The notes: a model not told the origin generated them from the sequence alone. A DNA stretch of 64,000 nt from an uncultured Lachnospiraceae bacterium (GCA_947627245.1 CANQVH010000003.1:61813-125812); one strand, 5' to 3'; numbered from the stretch's first letter, positions 40,024-50,194 are shown. Numbers and translations are program-made.

Positions 40024-40899
40024 ATGGAGCACAAAATAGAATATGAACGAATCGAAAAGCGGGACAGAGCTCGGCGCGCGGTCACGGGAGCGGTCACTTA
40101 TGTGCTGCTGGCATTCTGGGCGCTGGTCGTGCTGTTCCCCTTTTACTGGATGGTGCTGACCTCTTTAAAAAGCTACAGCGCCTACAATTCCGAATACATA
40201 CCGCAGTTGTTTACGCTTTCGCCGACGCTGCAGAATTACGTGGACGCGTTTACGGCGGTGCCGCTCGGACGTTACTTTGCGAATACGATCGTATTTACGG
40301 TGGCGACTACGCTGCTGATGCTCGCGGTGACGGTGCTTGCGGCGTACGCGTTTGCGCGGCTTGACTTCCGCGGGAAGAATCTCATATTTACGCTGTTCCT
40401 TTCGCTGATGATGATTCCGAACGAGCTTGTAGTCATCACGAATTTTGTCACGATCACAAACATGGATATGCGCAATACGTTTCTCGGCCTGATCCTGCCG
40501 TCGGTGACGTCGGTCTTTTACATTTATCTGCTGAAGGAAAATTTCGAGCAGGTGCCGGATCAGCTCTACTACGCGGCGAAGGTGGATGGTACGTCGGACC
40601 TGAAATATCTGTGGAAAGTCATGATGCCGATCTGCAAGCCGACGATCGTGACAATCACGATCCTGAAGGCGATCGAGTGCTGGAATTCCTATGTGTGGCC
40701 GCGGCTGATTACAGACGACGAGGCGTATTTCTTAGTATCAAACGGCATTCAGGAGATCCGGGAGAACGGCTTTGGACGCGAAAACATCCCGGCGATGATG
40801 GCGGCGGTCGTGGCGATTTCCGTCCCGCTGATCGTGATCTTTCTGATCTTCCGCAAGAGCATTATGGCAGGCGTGTCGAGGGGAGGGACGAAAGGATGA
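40024..40899 (+). CDS. Sugar ABC transporter permease (MalG/UgpE type)
   Basis: YYAAKVDGTSDLKYLWKVMMPICKPTIVTI. Confidence 0.93.
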   Translation: MEHKIEYERIEKRDRARRAVTGAVTYVLLAFWALVVLFPFYWMVLTSLKSYSAYNSEYIPQLFTLSPTLQNYVDAFTAVPLGRYFANTIVFTVATTLLMLAVTVLAAYAFARLDFRGKNLIFTLFLSLMMIPNELVVITNFVTITNMDMRNTFLGLILPSVTSVFYIYLLKENFEQVPDQLYYAAKVDGTSDLKYLWKVMMPICKPTIVTITILKAIECWNSYVWPRLITDDEAYFLVSNGIQEIRENGFGRENIPAMMAAVVAISVPLIVIFLIFRKSIMAGVSRGGTKG

Positions 40900-42560
40900 G
40901 CAGGACAAGATACGATTGCACCGGTTCCGGAGCAGGCGCGGGTCGGTTCGCAAAAAGAAACCGACGTCTTGTATCCTGTGCGCTGTTCGTTTTGGTGATG
41001 TTATTTTCCCTCACCGGCTGCCATGGCAAACGGGAGCAGCGCACATTCGAGATCCCGGAGACCTTCGACGAGGCCGGGAAGTACGAGATCACGTTCTGGG
41101 CGAAAAACGATACAAATAAGACGCAGACTGCGATCTACAAGAAGGCGATCAGCGATTTTGAGAAGCTATACCCCAACGTCACCGTGAATCTGCGTTTGTA
41201 CACGGACTACGGGAAAATTTACAATGACGTCATCACGAACATTGCGACGGACACGACGCCGAATGTCTGCATCACGTATCCGGATCATATTGCGACGTAT
41301 CTGACCGGGCAGGACAGCGTAGTTCCGCTCGACGGCCTCTTTGCAGATGAGAAATACGGGCTCGGGGGCAGCGAGTTGAAATTCGATTCGCCTGCGCAGG
41401 AGGAGATCATTCCGCAATTTCTTGAGGAGTGCGCGTTTGACGGGAGCCATTACGCGATTCCCTACATGCGCTCGACCGAAGCATGTTATGTAAACAAGAC
41501 CTTTGTAGAACAGCTCGGCTATACGCTGCCGGAGACTCTGACATGGGATTTCGTCTGGGAGGTCTCGGAGGCCGCGATGGAGAAAAATGCGGACGGCACA
41601 TTTAAGCTCAACGGACAGAACGTCCTGATCCCGTTTATTTACAAATCGACGGACAATATGATGATTCAGATGCTTCGGCAGAAGGACGCAGGCTATTCGA
41701 CGGACGCCGGTGAGATTCAAATCTTCAACGACACGACGAGAGAGCTTCTGGAGACGATCGCGGAGCATGTGAAGAGCGGAGCGTTCTCGACGTTCAAGAT
41801 CTCCGGCTATCCGGCGAATTTCCTGAATGCGGGTCAGTGCATCTTTGCGATTGATTCCACGGCGGGAGCGACATGGATGGGTACGCACGCGCCGCTTCTG
41901 GACATCAGTGAGGACAAGCTGGTCGAATTTGAGACGGCGGTCATGGAGGTTCCGCAGTTTGATCCCGAGCAGCCTCAGATGATCTCGCAGGGACCATCCG
42001 TCTGTGTGTTCAACAAGGCAGATAAGCAGGAAGTGCTTGCCTCGTGGCTGTTTGCGCAATATCTGCTGACGGACGACGTGCAGATTGCCTATTCGCAGAC
42101 CGAAGGCTATGTGCCGGTGACGAGCAAGGCGCAGAAGAGTGAAGCTTATCAGGATTACCTGCAGCGGGAAGGTGAGGATAACGCCACGTACTATGACGTC
42201 AAACTGCAGGCGGCGAAGCTGCTTCTGGCTCACACGGACGATACGTTTGTGACGCCGGTGTTCAACGGCTCCGCATCCCTGCGTGACGCGGCCGGGCAGC
42301 TTATTGAGACGACGACCAAGTCTGTTCGGAGGAAGCAGACGGTGGACGACGCTTATTTCAAAAAGCTGTACGAAGATACGGCGTCTCTGTACCATTTGGA
42401 TCAGGGGAGCGCACAGATGGATCCGTCCGGCGAAGGGACGGGAGATCTGGGACCGCTACCGCTCACTTCAAAGCTTTTGCTCGCGGCGCTTGCGGCGGCA
42501 TGGGTGTTGATCGCGGGGTATGTACTCTGCTCGGAACTCAGAAAAAAGAGCCGAGAATGA
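40896..42560 (+). CDS. Sugar ABC transporter extracellular substrate-binding protein with C-terminal TM
   Basis: Lipobox LFSLTGC; ITFWAKNDTNKTQTAIYKKAISDFEKLYPNVTVN; ATG at 40896 overlaps the permease stop. Confidence 0.88.
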   Translation: MSRTRYDCTGSGAGAGRFAKRNRRLVSCALFVLVMLFSLTGCHGKREQRTFEIPETFDEAGKYEITFWAKNDTNKTQTAIYKKAISDFEKLYPNVTVNLRLYTDYGKIYNDVITNIATDTTPNVCITYPDHIATYLTGQDSVVPLDGLFADEKYGLGGSELKFDSPAQEEIIPQFLEECAFDGSHYAIPYMRSTEACYVNKTFVEQLGYTLPETLTWDFVWEVSEAAMEKNADGTFKLNGQNVLIPFIYKSTDNMMIQMLRQKDAGYSTDAGEIQIFNDTTRELLETIAEHVKSGAFSTFKISGYPANFLNAGQCIFAIDSTAGATWMGTHAPLLDISEDKLVEFETAVMEVPQFDPEQPQMISQGPSVCVFNKADKQEVLASWLFAQYLLTDDVQIAYSQTEGYVPVTSKAQKSEAYQDYLQREGEDNATYYDVKLQAAKLLLAHTDDTFVTPVFNGSASLRDAAGQLIETTTKSVRRKQTVDDAYFKKLYEDTASLYHLDQGSAQMDPSGEGTGDLGPLPLTSKLLLAALAAAWVLIAGYVLCSELRKKSRE

Positions 42561-42589
42561 TATTGGTGTTTTGTGCACAGCCCGAACAG

Positions 42590-42711
42590 GGAATTGCGAT
42601 GCCAAGGCAAACCGTTGAGGGCCGTCGGTGCTTAGCGAGTGGGAACGAGCTTATGCACCGCTACGTGACCGATCCGAGCGGAAGCGCGTTTGCATTGGCA
42701 TCGACAATTCC
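42590..42711. repeat. Long imperfect inverted repeat bounding about 75 nt
   Basis: GGAATTGCGATGCCAAGGCAAAC ... GTTTGCATTGGCATCGACAATTCC with inner hairpins. Confidence 0.55.
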
Positions 42712-42864
42712 TGAAATACGGTTACGTACACAAATAATGATTGATTTCTGAGGACTTTTGTGTATAATAGGGAGTGAACATGCTTCGGGGCGGCAAACGG
42801 CCCGAAAGCAATCTATTACCGATCGTGGGGTTATCTGCGGTCAGGTACCACAAGGAGGATAAAG

Positions 42865-43626
42865 ATGAAAAAATTTACGGCATTCTTACTGACAGCTTCA
42901 CTTGTTCTGGCTTCTTCTGGCATCGCTATGGCGGATGAGACGGAGACGGAGCCGACGCTTACCCCGGAGGAGAAGTCCGAGGGCGTTATGACGCATGACG
43001 AGTATATGGCCGCGGCGGTGGATGACGAGGTTGTGATCGAGACCTACGTTCAGGCAAAGCAGTCATGGTGGGAGGACAAGGCGACGCTCTACACGCAGGA
43101 TCAGGAAGGCGCGTACTTCATTTACAATATGACCTGCTCCGAGGAGGATTATGACAAGCTTGAGGTCGGCACGAAGATCCGTGTGACCGGCTACAAGGCC
43201 GAGTGGGAAGGCGAGATTGAGATCGCCGAGGGCGCGACGTTTGAGATCCTTGACGGCGAGTACATTGCTGAGCCGATCGATGTGACGGATCTTCTTGGCA
43301 AGGATGAGCTGATCGACCATCAGAACGAGCTGGTGACCTTCAAAGGAATGACCGTTGAGGCGAAGGAAGACGCTGAGGGCAACGAAGCGGCTTTCCTGTA
43401 CAACTGGGACGGCTCCGGTCAGGACGGCGATGATCTGTATTTCGACGTATCTCTGGACGGCGAGACCTATACATTCACGGTAGAGTCTTATCTGTGCGAC
43501 AACACGACGGACGTTTACAATGCGGTCAAGGAGCTGAAGGTCGGAGATGTGATCGACATGGAGGGCTTCCTGTACTGGTACGAGGGCGTGAACCCGCACA
43601 TCACATCCGTAGCTGCGGCTGAGTAA
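42865..43626 (+). CDS. Secreted hypothetical protein (OB-fold-like repeats?)
   Basis: Signal peptide; two DEVVIETYVQAKQSW.. / NELVTFKGMTVEAK.. segments. Confidence 0.6.
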   Translation: MKKFTAFLLTASLVLASSGIAMADETETEPTLTPEEKSEGVMTHDEYMAAAVDDEVVIETYVQAKQSWWEDKATLYTQDQEGAYFIYNMTCSEEDYDKLEVGTKIRVTGYKAEWEGEIEIAEGATFEILDGEYIAEPIDVTDLLGKDELIDHQNELVTFKGMTVEAKEDAEGNEAAFLYNWDGSGQDGDDLYFDVSLDGETYTFTVESYLCDNTTDVYNAVKELKVGDVIDMEGFLYWYEGVNPHITSVAAAE

Positions 43627-43659
43627 GCAAAGCGGCGCAATTTCATACAGAACGATACG

Positions 43660-43695
43660 GGTCGATGCATGAGATTTCTGCATCGACCTTTTTCG
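43660..43695 (+). terminator. Intrinsic terminator
   Basis: GGTCGATGCA-tgagatttc-TGCATCGACC-TTTTT. Confidence 0.75.
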
Positions 43696-43725
43696 ACCCC
43701 TTTGCGACATAAATTTATGACATGT

Positions 43726-43745
43726 TTCGACAAAATAGTGTCGAT
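43726..43745. promoter_or_regulatory. Putative inverted pair of 0A boxes
   Basis: TTCGACA-aaatag-TGTCGAT; consensus 0A box is TGTCGAA. Confidence 0.45.
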
Positions 43746-43847
43746 ATCGTCACAATTCCGCAAAAAACTCGTTTTTACATATAGAGGGGTAGCTGTCAAA
43801 GCGGGAGAAACAGGCAGAACGGTGTCGGTTTCTGCGATAAGATTTTC

Positions 43848-43875
43848 TTGCCAACGCAAGAGGTTGTTATATAAT
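43848..43875 (+). promoter_or_regulatory. Putative spo0A promoter
   Basis: TTGCCA-16 nt-TATAAT. Confidence 0.4.
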
Positions 43876-43971
43876 ACAAGTAGTTTTTGTACGTGACAAT
43901 TTTTGGTAGGGGCCCTCAAAAAATGCAGCAGTGCAACGACAAACTATCGAGTCAGGGGAGGAAAAGATGCA

Positions 43972-44769
43972 ATGGAAAAGCTTAATATCGCGATTGCCGA
44001 TGACAACGAGAGGATGGTGCAGCTATTGGATCATATCGTCAGCAGCGACGAAGAGCTGGAGGTTGTCGGAAAAGCAGGAAACGGGGAGGAACTGATCGAT
44101 ATTATCCGGGAGAAAAAGCCGGATGTTGTCCTTTTGGACATTATTATGCCAAAGCTGGACGGGTTGACGGTGATGGATCGCGTCAATCATGACCAGAATC
44201 TGAAAAAACCGGCATTTATTGTAATTTCCGCTGTCAGTCAGGAGAAGATGACGGAGGATGCGTTCGAGCTCGGGGCGGACTATTATATCCTGAAGCCGTT
44301 TGACAATGATATGGTCGTGAATCGGATCAAGCGGGTACGGGCGCGGCATCAGAAAAATTATACGAAGACGAAGAAATCAGGCTCTTATGAGAGCAAAAAA
44401 GAGTATATGGAGCATAATCTCGAGGCGGACGTCACGAACATCATCCACGAGGTCGGCGTCCCCGCGCACATCAAGGGGTACCAGTATCTGCGCGACGCAA
44501 TCATCATGTCGGTAAACGACATGGAAATGCTCAATTCGATCACGAAAATCCTGTATCCGACGATTGCGAAGCGCCATCAGACGACGCCGAGCCGGGTGGA
44601 GCGTGCGATCCGGCATGCGATCGAGGTGGCATGGAGCCGCGGAAAGATGGACACGATCGACGAGCTGTTTGGCTATACGGTCAGCAACGGGAAGGGCAAG
44701 CCGACAAATTCCGAGTTTATTGCGCTGATCGCGGACAAAATCCGTCTCGAGTATAAGAACCGCGCGTGA
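43972..44769 (+). CDS. spo0A: Sporulation transcription factor Spo0A
   Basis: Receiver domain plus [23 protein letters not shown]...[27 protein letters not shown] Spo0A C-terminal domain. Confidence 0.97.
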   Translation: MEKLNIAIADDNERMVQLLDHIVSSDEELEVVGKAGNGEELIDIIREKKPDVVLLDIIMPKLDGLTVMDRVNHDQNLKKPAFIVISAVSQEKMTEDAFELGADYYILKPFDNDMVVNRIKRVRARHQKNYTKTKKSGSYESKKEYMEHNLEADVTNIIHEVGVPAHIKGYQYLRDAIIMSVNDMEMLNSITKILYPTIAKRHQTTPSRVERAIRHAIEVAWSRGKMDTIDELFGYTVSNGKGKPTNSEFIALIADKIRLEYKNRA

Positions 44770-44955
44770 CGGCTTTCCGGTCGGATAGAAGGGATTTACG
44801 GAGACAGTAGTGTGCAAGATACACAAATTGTGATCCAAACAGTAATAAAATCATACAATATTTATGAAAACGGGCGAAGAAATGCTTTTCATTATGGGAG
44901 AAATGAGTTATAATCAGATTGATCTCGATAATGTCGAATAAGCGGAGGTTCGTAT

Positions 44956-46392
44956 ATGAAAAGAATATTGTATGTGACATCTGAGGCTGTGCCGTTTATC
45001 AAGACGGGAGGTCTTGCGGATGTGGCGGGCTCCTTGCCGAAGTGTTTTGATAAGAATGAGTTCGATGTGCGTGTGATTCTTCCCAAGTACCAGTGCATGA
45101 GCGAAGAGTGGAAGAGCAAGATGAACTATGTGACACATTTCTACATGGATCTTGCGTGGCGCTCGCAGTATGTCGGTGTGCTGGAGATGCAGTACGAGGG
45201 TGTACAGTTCTATTTTATCGATAACGAATATTATTTTTCCGGGGCGAAGCCTTACGGGAATATTTATCAGGACATTGAGAAATTTGCGTTTTTCTCGAAA
45301 GCCGCGCTGTCGGCGCTTCCGCTGATCGGGTTCCGCCCGGACATCGTACATTGCCACGACTGGCAGACCGGCCTGATCCCGGTTCTTCTCAAAGACAAGT
45401 TCCATGAGGGCGAGTTTTTCCGGGATATGAAGTCGATCATCACGATCCACAACCTCAAGTTCCAAGGCATCTGGGATGTGAAAACGGTGCGCGATATTAC
45501 GGGACTTCCGGCCTATTACTTCACACCGGATAAGCTCGAAGCATACGGCGATGCGAACTACTTAAAGGGCGGCATTGTGTACGCGGACGCGATCACGACG
45601 GTGAGCGACACTTACGCCGAGGAGATCAAGATGCCGTTCTACGGTGAGGGCCTCGACGGGCTGATGAGGGCGCGTTCCAATTCCCTGCGCGGAATCGTGA
45701 ACGGAATCGATTACGACGAGTACAATCCGGAGACAGACGCCCTGATCGAACATAACTACAATGCGCGGAATTTCCGCAAGGAAAAGATCAAGAACAAGCG
45801 CGCGCTGCAAAGGGAGCTCGGATTGAACCAGAGCGATTCGACCTTTATGGTCGGTATCGTTTCCCGTCTGACGGATCAGAAGGGCTTTGACCTGATCGCG
45901 CACATGATGGATGAGATGTGCCAGAACGATATCCAGATCGTGGTGCTCGGCACCGGCGAGGAGAAGTACGAGAACATGTTCCGTCATTTCGCGTGGAAGT
46001 ATCAGGGCAAGGTGTCCGCGAACATTTTTTACTCCGAGGCGCTGTCGCACAAGATCTACGCCTCCTGCGACGCATTCCTGATGCCGTCGCTGTTCGAGCC
46101 GTGCGGACTGTCGCAGTTGATGAGCCTGCGCTACGGCACGGTGCCGATTGTCAGAGAGACCGGAGGACTGAAGGATACGGTCATCCCGTACAACGAGTAC
46201 GAGAGCACCGGCACCGGCTTCAGCTTCGCGAATTACAACGCGCACGAGATGTATTTCACGCTTCAGTACGCGATGTCCGTCTACTACAACAAAAAACGCG
46301 AGTGGAACAAGATGATCGACCGCGGCATGGCGCAGGACTTCTCGTGGCACAGTTCGGCGGCGAAATACGCAGAGCTGTATAACTGGCTGTAG
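44956..46392 (+). CDS. glgA: Glycogen synthase
   Basis: KRILYVTSEAVPFIKTGGLADVAGSLPK. Confidence 0.96.
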   Translation: MKRILYVTSEAVPFIKTGGLADVAGSLPKCFDKNEFDVRVILPKYQCMSEEWKSKMNYVTHFYMDLAWRSQYVGVLEMQYEGVQFYFIDNEYYFSGAKPYGNIYQDIEKFAFFSKAALSALPLIGFRPDIVHCHDWQTGLIPVLLKDKFHEGEFFRDMKSIITIHNLKFQGIWDVKTVRDITGLPAYYFTPDKLEAYGDANYLKGGIVYADAITTVSDTYAEEIKMPFYGEGLDGLMRARSNSLRGIVNGIDYDEYNPETDALIEHNYNARNFRKEKIKNKRALQRELGLNQSDSTFMVGIVSRLTDQKGFDLIAHMMDEMCQNDIQIVVLGTGEEKYENMFRHFAWKYQGKVSANIFYSEALSHKIYASCDAFLMPSLFEPCGLSQLMSLRYGTVPIVRETGGLKDTVIPYNEYESTGTGFSFANYNAHEMYFTLQYAMSVYYNKKREWNKMIDRGMAQDFSWHSSAAKYAELYNWL

Positions 46393-46426
46393 AGATCCAC
46401 TTGTGCTATAGGATAAAAAGCAAATC

Positions 46427-46467
46427 ATCTCCGGGAGCGCCTGCTGAGGGTCTTCCGGAGATTTTTT
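46427..46467 (+). terminator. Intrinsic terminator downstream of glgA
   Basis: ATCTCCGG...CCGGAGAT-TTTTT. Confidence 0.65.
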
Positions 46468-46555
46468 ATGCGCAGACCCGCGAGAGGAAAAATTGTTGCT
46501 GCCGCAGCACGCGGGTCGCGCAGCGAGTAGGGAAAATTCGCCCTACTCGATTATA
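46468..46555. repeat. Dispersed hairpin repeat, copy 1
   Basis: TTATGCGCAGACCCGCG...TTGCTGCCGCAGCACGCGGGTCGCGCAGCG; similar to about 61524-61605. Confidence 0.55.
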
Positions 46556-46640
46556 ATTTATATAAATCAGGAATAATTTCCCTCCTTTTGGAAAATACTG
46601 TGAGCGTAACCACAAACTTTTCTGGAAGGAGGGAATTCTT

Positions 46641-46826
46641 ATGAACGAGATTTCAGAACTGGATCTTCAGAATCTCCGTCATCTGATCGGCGGATTTTCG
46701 ACGACACACTGCAAAATGCAGGCTTACGCGGAGCAGGCTTCCGATCCGAACGTGAAGCAGTTTTTCCAGAAATCCGCGCAGTCGGCAATGGAGAGCAGGC
46801 AGCAGTTAATGAAGTTTTTGCAGTAA
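46641..46826 (+). CDS. Small CotF/ferritin-like-type protein
   Basis: LDLQNLRHLIGGFSTTHCKMQAYAEQASDPNVKQFFQKSAQSAMESRQQLMKFLQ. Confidence 0.6.
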   Translation: MNEISELDLQNLRHLIGGFSTTHCKMQAYAEQASDPNVKQFFQKSAQSAMESRQQLMKFLQ

Positions 46827-46844
46827 GACAGCAGAGGAGGGAAA

Positions 46845-47099
46845 ATGATGTTAGACGAGAAGACAATGGTATCAGATACTTTGGCGGGAATCAACGGCGA
46901 GCTTGTGCGCTATGGCGAGATGATCCCGCAGACGGAAAATATGCAGTTGAAGCAGACCCTGAAGCAGTTCCGCAACCAGTGTGAGCAGTCTCAGGAAGAG
47001 ATTTATCAGATCGCGCGGAGCAGACAGTACTACGTACCGGCTGCGAAAGCGTCTAGAGAAGAGATTGATCATGTGAAGTCTGTTCTCACGCAGGGCTGA
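46845..47099 (+). CDS. CotF-like spore coat protein
   Basis: LDEKTMVSDTLAGINGELVRYGEMI...QEEIYQIARSRQYYVPAAKA. Confidence 0.65.
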   Translation: MMLDEKTMVSDTLAGINGELVRYGEMIPQTENMQLKQTLKQFRNQCEQSQEEIYQIARSRQYYVPAAKASREEIDHVKSVLTQG

Positions 47100-47107
47100 G
47101 GATAGCG

Positions 47108-47144
47108 AAACGGCAGTAGGCAACAGAGCCACTGCCGTTTTACT
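47108..47144. terminator. Putative terminator (convergent genes)
   Basis: AAACGGCAGT...ACTGCCGTTT. Confidence 0.65.
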
Positions 47145-47541
47145 TTATGGATTTATTTGGTAAAGCAGAAGAATTGATTTCTTCTATTTTTTTAATAGCG
47201 TAGATAATACTTCTGACTTGCGTTTCTATCAAGGGAACATATTCATCATCTACTTTATCCAGCATAAGATAAATATTCTCTCGGTGTGTGCAGGGCGTTT
47301 CAATGCCAAGTAATATATAGTCGGCGGATACACCTAACTCAATACATAAATTTTGCAGGGTGGTTAAGGACATGCCTTTTTGACCGCATTCAATATATCC
47401 TAAAAAAAGAGTAGAGATATTCAACCTTTCAGCAAGAGCATCTCTGGACAAATTTGCTTGTTCGCGTGCTTTCCGTATACGATTTCCAATTTGAATATTA
47501 ATATCCTTTTTCAGCGCGAACACCTCCTGCAATAATCCCAT
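47140..47541 (-). CDS. XRE-family helix-turn-helix regulator
   Basis: IRKAREQANLSRDALAERLNISTLFLGYIECGQKGMSLTTLQNLC. Confidence 0.85.
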   Translation of the reverse strand: MGLLQEVFALKKDINIQIGNRIRKAREQANLSRDALAERLNISTLFLGYIECGQKGMSLTTLQNLCIELGVSADYILLGIETPCTHRENIYLMLDKVDDEYVPLIETQVRSIIYAIKKIEEINSSALPNKSIK

Positions 47542-47712
47542 ATTACATTTCTTATGTTTTTATTTTAATGCTTTCCGTCACCTGCAACAACTTACTAATA
47601 GTAAATATAAAATATTACCAATAGATTGACATGAAAAATAGATTAAGCTATAATACCTGAGGCATAAGTATCAGGGAGAAATGGAAGAAGGAAGGATAAT
47701 TAAGGAGAAGTT

Positions 47713-49029
47713 ATGCTATTTAATTCTTTTGATTTTTTACTGTTTTTTCCGTTGGTATGCATTGTATATTATTTTATTCCGAGAAAAATCAGATGGATCT
47801 GGCTTTTGATTGCCAGCTATTATTTTTATATGAGCTGGAATCCCTATTATGCATTATTAATGGCATTGTCAACGGCGATAACATTTCTAAGCGGGATTGG
47901 AATTGATGCCATAAATAAAAAAGATCAGCCAGAGCATAGAGATATTTATAAAAAATTGATCGTCGCAATCAGTTTTTTCTCGAATATAGGCATACTGGTG
48001 GTATTTAAATATTCAAACTTTATACTCGAAAATGTGAACCGTATACTTACGATGACGGGCATGGAAGTAATTGACCGTTCCTTTGATATTATACTTCCGG
48101 TGGGAATTTCTTTTTATACATTTCAGGCACTCGGTTATACAATAGATGCATACAGAGGAGATGTTGAAATTGAACATAACATTTTCAGGTATGCGTTGTT
48201 CGTGTCTTTTTTTCCGCAGCTAGTTGCAGGACCGATCGAACGCTCTACTAATTTGATGAAGCAGGTTAATGCGGTTCCGAATCAGGTTAGATTTGACGGA
48301 AAACGTATTGCTCAAGGCTTAGAGATGATGCTATATGGTTTGTTCCTGAAAATGGTAATAGCAGACAGAATTGCGGTTTTAGTAAATACTGTGTTCGAAA
48401 AATACTATCTTTATCAATCGTTTGCGCTGGCAACGGCTGCGGTTGCCTTTGGGATACAGATATATTGCGATTTCTCCAGCTATTCTACAATAGCGATAGG
48501 GGCGGCTAAAGTCCTTGGATTTCACCTGATGGAGAATTTTAACACCCCATATTTTTCGAGATCGATCAAAGAATTTTGGAGAAGATGGCATATCTCTTTA
48601 AGCACATGGTTCAGGGATTATTTATATATTCCTATGGGTGGAAACAGATGCGGTAAGCTGCGAAAGTATTTCAATCTAATGTGTACTTTTTTAGTCAGCG
48701 GACTTTGGCACGGAGCTAACTGGACATATATTGTCTGGGGTGGGATACATGGATTCTACCAAATAATTGGTGGGGAGACGGAGCTGCTAAAAAGAAGGCT
48801 GGAACGATATTTCCATGTAAAAACAGAGAGTGTCAGCTACAAATTCGGTCAAATGTTATGTACGTTTCTCCTAGTCGATGTAGCATGGATATTTTTTCGA
48901 GCGGATAATGTTTCAGACGCATGCCAGTATTTGTGGCGGATCGTTACGCAAGTAGATCCATGGGCTTTGTCAAATGGAACATTATATACATTAGGCTTAA
49001 ATATTACAGAGATACATATTTTTATTTAA
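47713..49029 (+). CDS. MBOAT-family O-acyltransferase, apparently C-terminally truncated
   Basis: SFYTFQALGYTIDAYRG...FWRRWHISLSTWFRDYLYIPMGGNR...SGLWHGANWTYIVWGGIHGFYQ; ends abruptly at a deletion-like junction. Confidence 0.88.
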   Translation: MLFNSFDFLLFFPLVCIVYYFIPRKIRWIWLLIASYYFYMSWNPYYALLMALSTAITFLSGIGIDAINKKDQPEHRDIYKKLIVAISFFSNIGILVVFKYSNFILENVNRILTMTGMEVIDRSFDIILPVGISFYTFQALGYTIDAYRGDVEIEHNIFRYALFVSFFPQLVAGPIERSTNLMKQVNAVPNQVRFDGKRIAQGLEMMLYGLFLKMVIADRIAVLVNTVFEKYYLYQSFALATAAVAFGIQIYCDFSSYSTIAIGAAKVLGFHLMENFNTPYFSRSIKEFWRRWHISLSTWFRDYLYIPMGGNRCGKLRKYFNLMCTFLVSGLWHGANWTYIVWGGIHGFYQIIGGETELLKRRLERYFHVKTESVSYKFGQMLCTFLLVDVAWIFFRADNVSDACQYLWRIVTQVDPWALSNGTLYTLGLNITEIHIFI

Positions 49030-50171
49030 AAGAAGCATTGAAGACACAGACTCCTAAATTGGTGATTTTGGAAGCGTATTGTGTAAATATGGACGCGGAA
49101 TATATTGATGACAGTCGTATTATCAAAAATACATATGGAATGAAATGGTCGAAAAATAAATTACGAGCGATGAGCGTCAGTGCGCCAAAAGAGAGACAAA
49201 GGGAATTCCTGATCGGTCCGTTACAGTATCATGGACGATATGCGGAACTGAAGAAAGAAGATTATTTGACATATCAGGCAAATGAAAGAATGTATAAGTA
49301 TTGGAAAGGCTTTGGAAATAACATGGTGGTTACGCCTCAGACAAGAAATGATATATCCGGAGTCAGTCAGGAGATAGATTTATCTCCAAAAGTGGAGAAA
49401 TACTATAAAAAGATCATAAAGCTTACACGCAGAAAAAATATTCCGTTGCTTATAGTTGTAAGCCCATATAGCAGAATTAATGAACAGGAACAGGGACGTT
49501 ACCTGAAAGCCGCTGAAATTGCAGAAAAATATGGGATTTCATTTATCAATTTTAACCTTTTTTATGATGAGATAGGCATGGATTTTAATTCTGATTTTGC
49601 AGATGGAGACCATTTGAGTTATCTGGGTAATCGAAAGTATACAAAGTATCTGGGGCAGTATTTAAAACAGAATTATGAATTGCCGGATCGGCGCGAGGAT
49701 AAAACGTATGATAGCTGGAATATGAATTTGAAATACTATACAAAAAGCCTTTATGGAAAAGAATTGCAGCAGTGTACAGATTTAAATGATTATTTTGAAC
49801 ATATCGCTACGGAAGACTGTATTGCGATTTTTACGGCATCGGATGTATCAATGTGGAGAGAGATAAAGAACAAAACGTATAGTGACTTATCGTGCGCAAC
49901 GCTTGTGAAAAGTGAAGATCAGGTTGTATATCAATCAAACGAAGAGGATACATGGCACTCAAAAATTAAAGGGGCGGATTTTGCCATATCTTGCAGTAGA
50001 CAAATTGACTCGGCAGGAAGCATGAAATTTCAACATACGATTAATGTTGGTCTGTCTGAGTATCAAAAGGTTTCAGATGGAATTAATGTTGTCATATTTA
50101 ACGCATATACAAATGAAGTGGCGGATGCGGTCGGATTTGATGCGGCAAATGGATTTAGTATCGTGCGATGA
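48921..50171 (+). CDS. SGNH/AlgX-like O-acetyltransferase partner, N-terminally truncated (possible pseudogene; family-like sequence starts about 49000)
   Basis: RDTYFYLKEALKTQTPKLVILEAYCVN...DGDHLSYLGNRKYTKYLGQYL; first 25 or so codons are the MBOAT gene read in another frame. Confidence 0.6.
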   Translation: MPVFVADRYASRSMGFVKWNIIYIRLKYYRDTYFYLKEALKTQTPKLVILEAYCVNMDAEYIDDSRIIKNTYGMKWSKNKLRAMSVSAPKERQREFLIGPLQYHGRYAELKKEDYLTYQANERMYKYWKGFGNNMVVTPQTRNDISGVSQEIDLSPKVEKYYKKIIKLTRRKNIPLLIVVSPYSRINEQEQGRYLKAAEIAEKYGISFINFNLFYDEIGMDFNSDFADGDHLSYLGNRKYTKYLGQYLKQNYELPDRREDKTYDSWNMNLKYYTKSLYGKELQQCTDLNDYFEHIATEDCIAIFTASDVSMWREIKNKTYSDLSCATLVKSEDQVVYQSNEEDTWHSKIKGADFAISCSRQIDSAGSMKFQHTINVGLSEYQKVSDGINVVIFNAYTNEVADAVGFDAANGFSIVR

Positions 50172-50194
50172 AATGTACGTCTGAGATCAATGTA

